From the NCBI GenBank assembly GCA_025351065.1, contig JANXWQ010000490.1, positions 1 to 10,705 of the forward strand: a DNA stretch of 10,705 nt, given 5' to 3'. The notes under the pieces were generated by a model. It had not been told where the DNA came from. It saw nothing but the letters and a program-made list of their open reading frames with translations, and searched no databases. Shown in pieces: positions 1-7,611 of this stretch. This stretch comes from Chthoniobacter sp. GTDB lineage: Bacteria > Verrucomicrobiota > Verrucomicrobiia > Chthoniobacterales > Chthoniobacteraceae. Every line of letters starts with the position of its first letter. The first letter of the stretch is position 1. The position numbers were made by a program, and so were the translations under genes.

Positions 1-1560
1 GGCGAACTCGCGAAACTCAGCAAAATCCCGCAGGTCACGGCCCTGCTCGGCGCGCTCGAATCCCTCGCGGCGAAGGGTGGCAAGGCTGCGGAAGACCTCT
101 GCCGCATCGTCCTGCTCCAGCAGCCGGCCGATCTCAAAACCTCGCGCGAGGCGCTGCAAAAACTCACGGCGGGCAGCCATGCGGAGTATGTGCGCCAGAC
201 CGCGCGGGCCGCGCTCGCTTTGGCCGATGGCACGATCAGCAACCAGTGGAACGAAGCCGCAAAGTCACCCGCTGCGCTCACCGATTTCCTGAACGCGCTC
301 ACGCTCATTTCTGATCCCGCGCTGCGCGCCACGGCGTTTGAAAAGGTGCGCCCGCTGCTCACCGTGCTGCCCGCGGCGGTGGATGCTGCGAAGCCCGCGC
401 CGGCCCGTTTCGTCCGCATCGAGCTGCCGCGCAAAGGCACGCTCACGCTGGCGGAAGTGCAGGTCTTCGTGGACGGCCGCAACATCGCCGGCACCGGCAC
501 GGCGAAGCAGTCCAGCACCTCCAACAGCGGCGACGCGCAGCGCGCCGTGGACGGCAACACCGACGGCGCATTCAGCTCCGGCACGCAGACGCACAGCGTC
601 GAAAACGAGGATCACCCGTGGTGGGAGCTCGACCTCAAAACGCCGCAGCCTATTGCCGCCATCGCCGTCTGGAATCGCACCGAGAACAACGGGGGCTACG
701 TCAGCCGCCTCGACGGTTTCGATCTCACGGTGCTCGATGCCGGCCGCCACGAGATTTTCAAAAAGGCCGGCAACCCCGCGCCGAAGGAATCCGTGCGCAT
801 CGAGGTGCAGGCCGATGTGGCAGGCTCAGTGCGCCGCGCCGCTATTCGCGCTGTGGCGGGACTCGGCAAGGAGCCGCAGGCCGTCTTCGCCGCGCTCACC
901 GATCTCATCAGAAAAGGCGACCAGACGACCACCGCCGCGCAGTCGGTCATGCAGTTGCCGCGTAGCGCGTGGTCGAAAGAGCAGGCGGCCCCGGCAGTCG
1001 CCGCGCTCGTCGCTTGGGCCGGGAAAGTACCCGCCGACGGACGCACCGCGCAGGATTACATCGAGACCGTGCAGGTCGCCCATGAGCTGTCCGCCTTGCT
1101 TCCCGCGCCGGAGGCCGCCGCCGCGCGCAAGGCTTTGAAAGAGCTGCGCGTGAATGTCTATGTCATCAAAACCCTCCGCGAGCAGATGCGCTACGACACC
1201 CCGCGCCTCGTCGTCGAGGCGGGCAAGCCCTTCGAGATCATTTTGCAAAACATGGACACGATGGCCCACAACCTTGCCGTCGTGAAACCCGGCACGAAAG
1301 AAAAAGTCGGCACCGCTTCCGCGACCATGACGCCCGACAAACTCGACGCCCAAGGCCGCGCCTTTATGCCGAACAGCCCCGACATCCTCGCCGCGACGAA
1401 GCTCATCGACCCCGACCAAAAGCAGTCGCTCAAACTCACCGCGCCCACCGAGGAGGGCGAATACGAATACGTCTGCACCGTCCCCGGCCACTTCGCCATC
1501 ATGAACGGGAAGCTCATCGTGACCAAGGACGTGGACGCCTACCTCGCCGCGCGTCCGTAG
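1..1560 (+). CDS. Secreted HEAT-repeat / discoidin-like / azurin-type cupredoxin protein (5' end outside window)
   Basis: The frame is open from base 1 to the TAG at 1558-1560, so 519 residues of the C-terminal part are visible. Residues 1-130 are Ala/Leu-rich helices of HEAT type. Residues about 136-270 form a beta-rich discoidin (F5/8 type C)-like domain, with 'FVRIELP', 'AVDGNTDG' and 'HPWWELDL' as typical core strings. Residues 275-380 return to helices. Residues about 384-512 match azurin closely: a copper-ligand His in 'MAHN' (codon 1267-1269), then Cys, His and Met in 'CTVPGHFAIM' (codons 1474, 1489, 1501), with azurin spacing. The expected role is a one-electron type-1 copper carrier fused to a larger protein, probably periplasmic or surface-exposed. 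Family knowledge suggests that the missing N-terminus carries a signal peptide and a dehydrogenase-like propeller, possibly with a cytochrome c; this is inference. The next gene follows after 59 bp on the same strand, so co-transcription is possible. Confidence 0.88.
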   Translation, partial: GELAKLSKIPQVTALLGALESLAAKGGKAAEDLCRIVLLQQPADLKTSREALQKLTAGSHAEYVRQTARAALALADGTISNQWNEAAKSPAALTDFLNALTLISDPALRATAFEKVRPLLTVLPAAVDAAKPAPARFVRIELPRKGTLTLAEVQVFVDGRNIAGTGTAKQSSTSNSGDAQRAVDGNTDGAFSSGTQTHSVENEDHPWWELDLKTPQPIAAIAVWNRTENNGGYVSRLDGFDLTVLDAGRHEIFKKAGNPAPKESVRIEVQADVAGSVRRAAIRAVAGLGKEPQAVFAALTDLIRKGDQTTTAAQSVMQLPRSAWSKEQAAPAVAALVAWAGKVPADGRTAQDYIETVQVAHELSALLPAPEAAAARKALKELRVNVYVIKTLREQMRYDTPRLVVEAGKPFEIILQNMDTMAHNLAVVKPGTKEKVGTASATMTPDKLDAQGRAFMPNSPDILAATKLIDPDQKQSLKLTAPTEEGEYEYVCTVPGHFAIMNGKLIVTKDVDAYLAARP

Positions 1561-1563
1561 CGT

Positions 1564-1590
1564 CGCGTTGCGCTCGCGTTGCGCTCGCGT
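1564..1590. repeat. 11-bp tandem repeat in the gap between two genes
   Basis: The unit cgcgttgcgct occurs at 1564-1574 and 1575-1585, followed by a partial third copy (cgcgt) at 1586-1590. It fills most of the short space between the stop of the azurin-type gene and the start of the CotH gene. No hairpin followed by a T-run, and so no intrinsic terminator, is visible here. It may be a replication-slippage product; no function can be assigned. Confidence 0.8.
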
Positions 1591-1619
1591 ATCGCGCGCG
1601 GTTGTGCCATGAAAGCGGC

Positions 1620-4600
1620 ATGTTCCGCCCCGTTCTGCTGTGTCTGCTCGTTTTGTGTGCGCTGGCGTGGCGTGTTGAGGCGGGGCCGGTGATTGCGGAG
1701 TTCATGGCGGAAAATGACGGCAGTTTTCCCGACAGCGATGGCGCGGCGTCGGACTGGATCGAGATCGCGAATCCCGACACGACGGCGGCGGACCTCACGA
1801 ACTGGGCGCTGACCGACGACCCGGTGGCGCTGGCAAAATGGCGCTTCCCGGCCACCACGCTCGCCCCGGGCGCGATGCTCGTCGTCTTTGCCTCGGGCAA
1901 GAATCGCGCGGTGCCAGGCGCGGAGCTGCATACGAATTTCAGCCTCGGCGCAGGCGGCGAGTATCTCGCGCTGGTGCGGCCCGACGGCTCGGTGGCGAGC
2001 GCGTTTGCGCCGTCGTATCCGGCGCAGCGCGCAGGCGTCTCGTACGGCACGGGGCGGCGCGAGGTCACGCCGCTGCTGACCGCCGGCACGACGGCGGCGC
2101 GCATTTTCATCCCGGTCAATGGCGCGCTCGGCACGACGTGGACAGCGGAGAGTTTCAACGCCACGGCGTGGACGGCGGGCGTGGCCGCGGTGGGCTACGA
2201 CGATCTTGTGCCCGATGCGTCATCGACGCTGCTGGGCGCATGGGATTTCAACGACGCGACGAACCCCACCGTGGTCATGGATCGCAGCGGGCGCGGCAAC
2301 AATGGGACGGTCACGGGCGCGACTTTCACCGCGAGCGGCACGGGGCGGAGCGGGGGACTGGGCGACCGGGCGATGGACTTCGGCCCGGCGGGATCGGGGC
2401 GAAATGTGAGGATCGCCAACGCGGCGACGGGCGCGTTCGACGCGGCCACGGCGGCGGACAAACTGACAGTCGCGTTCTGGTGCTACGGCGGCGCGGAGTT
2501 GCCGGCGCAGAGCAGCGTGTTTTACGCGACGCAACAGGCCGACGGCGGCGGCGCGCGCATCGTGCAGGCGCATCTGCCGTGGTCGGACGGGAACATTTAT
2601 TTCGACACCGGCACGGGTGCGACAGCCGAGACGCGCATCTATCGCAACGAGCCGACGACGGCGAACTACAAGGGCCGCTGGAACCACTACGTCTTCCGCA
2701 AAGACGGCCCGCGCCGCGAGGTCTGGCAGAATGGCGCGCTGTGGCTCAGCGGCGACAGCGGCGACCCGCTCCAGCAGTTTCGCGGGTTCTGGATCGGCAG
2801 CGCGAACAACGGCGCGATCAACTATCCCGGCCTGCTCGACGACTTTTCGATCTGGTCGTCGGCGCTCTCGAATGCGGACATCGCCACGCTCGCGGCGGGC
2901 GGATCGCCGCTCGTGCTCGGCAGTTTCCTGCCGGTCATCCGTACGAATGTGCGCGCGGCGCTGAAAGGCGTGAGCGCCTCGGTTTTCGTGCGCGTGCCGT
3001 TCACGCTCGCCGCCGCGCCGGACTTCGATGCGCTCACGCTGCGGCTGCGCTACGACGACGGTTGCGTGGTCTATCTCAACGGCGTGGAAGTCGCGCGGCG
3101 CAATGTGGCCACGGGCGCGGGCGTGGGCGCGCTGGCCGCGGGCAACCGGCTGAAACGCGACGCGCTCATCGCCGAGGAAATCGACCTCAGCGCGTGGGCG
3201 GGCCTGCTGCACGCGGGGACCAATGTGCTCGCGGTCCACGGCTTCAACGACAGCGTGAACGGCACCGACTTTCTCATCATCCCCGAGCTGTCCGCGGTGC
3301 ATCGGCTGTCGAACCGCTATTTCACTACGCCTACGCCCGGACGGCTGAACAACGCGGGCTTCGCCGGGTTCGTCGAGGATCCCGCGTTCAGCGTGAACCG
3401 CGGCTACTACGATGTGCCATTCACGACCGCGGTCACCACGCCGACTTCCGGCGCGACGGTCATCCACACGACCGACAGCAGCGTGCCCGCGCCTGGCCAC
3501 GGCACGGCCACGCCCGCGCCCGGCCCTCTGGTGAATGTGAGCGCCACTGCCGTGGTCCGCGCCGCGGCGGTGCTGAACGATTTTGTGCCGACGGACACGA
3601 ACACGCAGACCTACCTTTTCATCGACAGCATCAAGGTGCAGCCGGTGAATCCCGCGGGCTTCCACGCGACATGGGGCTCGTACCAAACGTGGGGGCCGGT
3701 CGGCACGCCCGCGCCCGCTGACTACGCCATGGATCCAAATGTGGTGAACGCCGCGACGCAGCCAGGGCACACGATTCGTGACGCGTTGCGCGCGCTCCCC
3801 GCGCTGTGCATCTCGCTGCCCGAGGCTGATCTTTTTGACGCGACCAATGGCATCTACGCGAACTCGGAGCAGCGCGGCGACGCGTCGGAGCGGCGCGCGG
3901 GCGTCGAGTGGATCGAGACCGACGGCACCACCGGCTTTCACCTCGAAGCCGGCCTGCGCATCCACGGCGGGGCGAGCCGCATTTACTACCACACGCCGAA
4001 GCACTCGCTGCGGCTCGACTTCCGCAGCGAGTACGGCGCGTCGCGGCTGAAGCACCGCGTCTTTGCCGACAGCCAGGTGGACAGTTTCGACCGGCTGGTG
4101 CTGCGCGCGTGCAGCACCGACAGCTTCGCCGTGCAGGACGTGTCGGATTACGAATGGCCGCGCGCCCGCGCCACCTACATCCGCGACGTGTGGATGAAAG
4201 ACGCGCAGCTCGAGATGGGCCGGCCCGCGGGCCACAACCGTTACGTCCATCTCTACCTCAACGGGCTTTACTGGGGAATCTACAACGTGGCCGAGGACCT
4301 CGGCGCGGAATGGCACGCCACCACGCAGGGCGGCAGCGCGAGCGAATACGACGTGCTCAAAGACCTCAACGAACTCGACGCCGGCGACCGCCTCGCCTGG
4401 GACCAGCTCCACGCCATGCTCAGCACGAGCACCGTGACCGACGCGCTCGTGCAACAAGTCCAGGGTCTCAACCCCGACGGCACGCCCAACCCCGCGCTGC
4501 CCGTGCTGCTCGATGTGCCGAACCTCATCGACTACATGATCCTCCACATCTTCGCCGCCGCGCGCGACTGGCCGAACCACAACTGGTGGGCCGGCCGCCG

Positions 4601-6125
4601 CCGCGGCCCGCTTAGCGCGGGCTTCCGCTTTTACTCGTGGGATCAGGAAATCACGAACATGAACCTGACGTGGACGGGCACCTACTCGAATGAAATCATC
4701 GAGGCCGTCGCCTACCCCGGCTCGCCCGCGTTTCTTTACGACCGCCTGCGGCAAAACGCGCAGTTCCGGCGGGACTTTGGCGACCGCGTGCAGGCGCTGA
4801 TGTTCAACGGCGGCGCGCTGACGCAGGCGAAAAACGACGCGCGGTGGAAGCGGCGGCAGGCGGAACTCGATGTCGCCATCATCGCCGAGTCCGCGCGCTG
4901 GGGCGACGCGCGGCAGCCTGTGGCGCTCACGCGCGAGGCCAACTGGCTGCCGGAAAGCGCGTGGATGGAGACGGTGTGGTGGGCGCAAAATCCGGCCAAC
5001 GCGCTCCAGCGTTTCCGCAACGTGGCGCTCTTCCCCGCGCTCGCCGCGCCGGTTTTCAATCAGCACGGCGGCACCGTGCCCGCGGGCTTCGGCGTCACCA
5101 TGACGGGCGCGGCGGGCGCGGCGATTTACTACACCACGGATGGCAGCGAGCCGATCCAGCTCGGCGGCGCTTTCTCGCCCACGGTCCACCTTTACACCGC
5201 ACCCGTCATCGTCACGGGGGACACCACGATCAAAGCGCGCGCGCAGGCGGCGGGCGACACCTCGGCGCTGCTCAGCGCGCGCTTCACGCTCACGCCGCTG
5301 GCGGGCGCGGCGAATCTCACCGTCTCGGAAATCCACTACCATCCGGCGGCGGGCGGCGTGGAGTTTGTCGAGCTGATGAACTTCTCGGCGCAGACCATCG
5401 ACATCGGCGGCGTGCGGCTGACCGATGCGGTCGAGTTCACGATCCCCGCGGGCACGCAGCTCGCGGCGGGCGCGCGGCTCGTCATCACCGGCGACACCGC
5501 GGCGTTCGCCGCGCTCTACGGCGCGGGCGTGCCGAAGCTCGGGCCGTACGTCGGCGCACTCAGCAACAGCGGCGAACTGCTGCGCGTGCTCGCGCCCGGC
5601 GGCGCGGTCATCGCCAGCGTGACCTACGGCGACAGCGCGCCGTGGCCCACCCGCGCGGACGGCACGGGCTACAGCCTCACGCTCCTCCGCCCCGCCTCTG
5701 GGCTAGATCTTTCCAACGCCGCCAACTGGCGCGCGAGCTTGAACATCGGCGGCTCGCCCGGCGCGAGTGACGCGCAAAATTTCGCCGGCGCGAATCCCAA
5801 CGCCGACCTCGACGGCGACGGCCTCACCGCCTTCGCCGAGCACGCCCTCGGCACCAGCGACACCGACTCGCGCTCCGGCCACAGCTCGGTCTCCGCGAGC
5901 ACCACCGCCGGCGTGCTCAACATCACCTTCACCCGCCGCCTCGCCGCCGACAGCGCCCTCGTCACGCCCGAATTTTCCACCGACCTCGCGACGTGGCTGA
6001 GCGCCGGCTTCACCCTCCTCACCGAGACCCCGCGCGCCGACGGCACCGCTCTCGTCACCGGGCGCTTTACCCTCCCGCTCGGCGCGGCCCACGCCTTTGT
6101 GCGAGTGCGCGTGAGCCCGCTGTGA
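1620..6125 (+). CDS. Secreted multidomain CotH kinase family protein (lamin-tail, LamG, CotH, chitobiase-C-like domains)
   Basis: Starting at ATG 1620 gives 1501 residues. An in-frame TTG at 1602 is less likely, because the ATG places a signal peptide right at the N-terminus (hydrophobic 'VLLCLLVLCALA', cleavage after 'VEA', residue 21). Domains in order: lamin-tail-like domain (22-145); LamG/concanavalin-like domain (about 201-435, 'LLGAWDFND'); jelly-roll domain with 'YDDGCVVYLNGVEV' (about 440-565); chitobiase-C/FN3-associated strand domain (593-670); CotH kinase domain (about 720-1070); second chitobiase-C-like domain (1144-1230, 'IYYTTDGSEP'); second lamin-tail domain (1232-1345); C-terminal segment with 'LDGDGLTAFAEHALGT' (from 1392). 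CotH hallmarks are 'RIHGGASR' (780-787), Lys794 in 'TPKHSL', 'GIYNVAED' (886-893), Asp983 with Asn986/Asn988 in 'DWPNHNWW', and 'WDQE' (1007-1010). CotH of Bacillus phosphorylates spore coat proteins. This protein is extracellular and unrelated to spores, so its substrate is unknown; adhesion or surface-protein phosphorylation is inference. SD is weak (gaaag, 1611-1615). Confidence 0.92.
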   Translation: MFRPVLLCLLVLCALAWRVEAGPVIAEFMAENDGSFPDSDGAASDWIEIANPDTTAADLTNWALTDDPVALAKWRFPATTLAPGAMLVVFASGKNRAVPGAELHTNFSLGAGGEYLALVRPDGSVASAFAPSYPAQRAGVSYGTGRREVTPLLTAGTTAARIFIPVNGALGTTWTAESFNATAWTAGVAAVGYDDLVPDASSTLLGAWDFNDATNPTVVMDRSGRGNNGTVTGATFTASGTGRSGGLGDRAMDFGPAGSGRNVRIANAATGAFDAATAADKLTVAFWCYGGAELPAQSSVFYATQQADGGGARIVQAHLPWSDGNIYFDTGTGATAETRIYRNEPTTANYKGRWNHYVFRKDGPRREVWQNGALWLSGDSGDPLQQFRGFWIGSANNGAINYPGLLDDFSIWSSALSNADIATLAAGGSPLVLGSFLPVIRTNVRAALKGVSASVFVRVPFTLAAAPDFDALTLRLRYDDGCVVYLNGVEVARRNVATGAGVGALAAGNRLKRDALIAEEIDLSAWAGLLHAGTNVLAVHGFNDSVNGTDFLIIPELSAVHRLSNRYFTTPTPGRLNNAGFAGFVEDPAFSVNRGYYDVPFTTAVTTPTSGATVIHTTDSSVPAPGHGTATPAPGPLVNVSATAVVRAAAVLNDFVPTDTNTQTYLFIDSIKVQPVNPAGFHATWGSYQTWGPVGTPAPADYAMDPNVVNAATQPGHTIRDALRALPALCISLPEADLFDATNGIYANSEQRGDASERRAGVEWIETDGTTGFHLEAGLRIHGGASRIYYHTPKHSLRLDFRSEYGASRLKHRVFADSQVDSFDRLVLRACSTDSFAVQDVSDYEWPRARATYIRDVWMKDAQLEMGRPAGHNRYVHLYLNGLYWGIYNVAEDLGAEWHATTQGGSASEYDVLKDLNELDAGDRLAWDQLHAMLSTSTVTDALVQQVQGLNPDGTPNPALPVLLDVPNLIDYMILHIFAAARDWPNHNWWAGRRRGPLSAGFRFYSWDQEITNMNLTWTGTYSNEIIEAVAYPGSPAFLYDRLRQNAQFRRDFGDRVQALMFNGGALTQAKNDARWKRRQAELDVAIIAESARWGDARQPVALTREANWLPESAWMETVWWAQNPANALQRFRNVALFPALAAPVFNQHGGTVPAGFGVTMTGAAGAAIYYTTDGSEPIQLGGAFSPTVHLYTAPVIVTGDTTIKARAQAAGDTSALLSARFTLTPLAGAANLTVSEIHYHPAAGGVEFVELMNFSAQTIDIGGVRLTDAVEFTIPAGTQLAAGARLVITGDTAAFAALYGAGVPKLGPYVGALSNSGELLRVLAPGGAVIASVTYGDSAPWPTRADGTGYSLTLLRPASGLDLSNAANWRASLNIGGSPGASDAQNFAGANPNADLDGDGLTAFAEHALGTSDTDSRSGHSSVSASTTAGVLNITFTRRLAADSALVTPEFSTDLATWLSAGFTLLTETPRADGTALVTGRFTLPLGAAHAFVRVRVSPL

Positions 6126-6132
6126 CGCGCGC

Positions 6133-7611
6133 TTATTTGCTGGAGCGCTTGGTGAGCAGGTAGGCGAGGAGGTCGCCGAAGTCGGCGGCGGGGATGGTTT
6201 CGCCGAAGGTGGGCGGCATGAGCGAAGTCTCGGTTTCGCGGCGCTCGGTGATGTCGGTTTTGGCGATGCGGAGCTCCTGCGCGGCGAGGTCAGCGAGGAC
6301 GAGTTGCGCGCCTTCTTCGCGGCGGAAGAGGCCGCTCACCACGCTGCCGTCGCGCTTTGTGACGACGAGCAGCCGGAAGGCGCGATCGACGTTGCGGCTG
6401 GGGTCGAGGATGTCTTCGAGCAGGCGGTCGGGGCCGCGTCCGCCGATGCCGTCGAGCTGCGGGCCGATGGCTGCACCCTTACCCTCGATGGCGTGGCAGA
6501 CGGCGCAGTTGCGGGTGAAAACTTCCGCGCCGCGCGCGGCGTTCGCTTTGGCCGGATCGAAGGCTGTGCGGCGCGCGGCGATGAGCTGGTCAGCGGCGGC
6601 GTTGGCGGGCGGGAGTTTTTTCAAAAGCTCGCGGAGGCGGAAGTCGTATTCGTCGATGCCACTCGCGAGCAGGCGGTCGAAGGTCGCCTTGTCGCGGAGC
6701 ACGGCGGGGGACACCTTGCCATTCTCAATGGCCGTGATGAGGGCGAAAGTTCCGTGGTGGTTGGCGGAGAGGGCGGTGGCGAAGGCCTGCTGGAGCTTGG
6801 AAGAAGCGGTGGGCATCGCCTCGGCAATGCGCCGGGCGACGGCGGGGCTTTTGATTTCGCCGAGCGCGGTGGCGATTTTTGCGCGGAGGGCATCCGGCTC
6901 GTCGGCGCTGGCGAGGGCGGCGGCGAAGGGTGCGAGCACGGCGGGCTTGGCGATGTCCTCGCCCTGGAGGGTGATGAGCGCGCGGGCGGCGGCGGCGCGG
7001 GAGACGGCGTCATTTTTGCGCTCGGTAAAATACGCGGTGAGCTGCGGGGCGAGCGTGGTGATTTTCAAAGTACGCGCGAGTTCGGCGGCGAGGACTTTGC
7101 GGCTCGCACCGCTGGATGGATCGGCGAAGACGAGCGCGGGCAGCTCGGGTTTGAAGCGGCCGAGGGCGAGCCAGGCGTAGGCGGGGCCGGCGTCCCCGTC
7201 GGTGATTTCGAGGTAGCCGGTGCGGCCTTTGAATTCATCGAGCGCCCACTCGATGCGCTGCGCGGTGTCGTTGCGCGGCGGCGCGGCTTCGCGCAGGACG
7301 CGGCCATCCGCGGCGTCGCGCAGACGGACGAAATTCTTTTTGCCCGCGGGCTGGGTGGGGGGGCCGTCGTGGCCGCAGAGGTAAAAGCGGAGCGTGCCGT
7401 CGAGCGGGAAAGCGGCGCTGCGGAGGACGCCGGTGAGGGTCTCACCGTGGGGGAAGCTGGAGATGAGCTGCGCCTTTTGCCCATCGGCGCAGGCGCGCTC
7501 TTGCACCGCCCACATGGGTTGCGCGGCGGGCGTGCCCTCGAGATTCGTGCGGTCCAGCCGGTGCTGTTTTCCTTCGCGGCGAAGAGCGCGGAGGCGACTT
7601 CGCCGCCCCAC
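6133..7611 (-). CDS. C-terminal part of frameshifted PVC-type heme-binding protein (jelly-roll, HEAT, cytochrome c)
   Basis: This frame ends at TAA (6135-6133). Its first in-frame ATG (7611) is not a convincing start, because recognisable family sequence begins only after the frameshift near 7550. From there: a jelly-roll-like domain with 'ERACADGQ', 'SSFPHGETLTGVLRS' and 'PPRNDTAQRIEW' (about 7540-7140); HEAT-like helices (about 7110-6560); then a C-terminal cytochrome c domain. Heme attachment is 'CAVCH' at 6507-6493, with 'IGPQLDGIGGRGPDRLLEDI' after it. A likely axial Met sits in 'SLMPPTFGE' (Met codon 6219-6217). The end 'DFGDLLAYLLT' is typical of the Pirellula/Verrucomicrobium heme domain. 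In the intact ancestor this was one protein with the N-terminal propeller encoded at 9668-7551. If the frameshift is real, the heme half is not translated from its proper start. The stop lies 7 bp from the stop of the convergent CotH gene. Confidence 0.85.
   Translation of the reverse strand: MGRRSRLRALRREGKQHRLDRTNLEGTPAAQPMWAVQERACADGQKAQLISSFPHGETLTGVLRSAAFPLDGTLRFYLCGHDGPPTQPAGKKNFVRLRDAADGRVLREAAPPRNDTAQRIEWALDEFKGRTGYLEITDGDAGPAYAWLALGRFKPELPALVFADPSSGASRKVLAAELARTLKITTLAPQLTAYFTERKNDAVSRAAAARALITLQGEDIAKPAVLAPFAAALASADEPDALRAKIATALGEIKSPAVARRIAEAMPTASSKLQQAFATALSANHHGTFALITAIENGKVSPAVLRDKATFDRLLASGIDEYDFRLRELLKKLPPANAAADQLIAARRTAFDPAKANAARGAEVFTRNCAVCHAIEGKGAAIGPQLDGIGGRGPDRLLEDILDPSRNVDRAFRLLVVTKRDGSVVSGLFRREEGAQLVLADLAAQELRIAKTDITERRETETSLMPPTFGETIPAADFGDLLAYLLTKRSSK

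Noticed and set aside
1602..1619. TTG at 1602 as the start of the CotH gene
   Set aside because: It would add six polar residues before the signal peptide; ATG 1620 has a normal signal-peptide N-terminus.
2220..5342. Very long open frame (about 1040 codons) on the minus strand, antisense to the CotH gene
   Set aside because: Arg/Val/Ala/Gly-rich, no recognisable domain, no signal peptide. It follows from extreme GC content opposite a confident multidomain gene.
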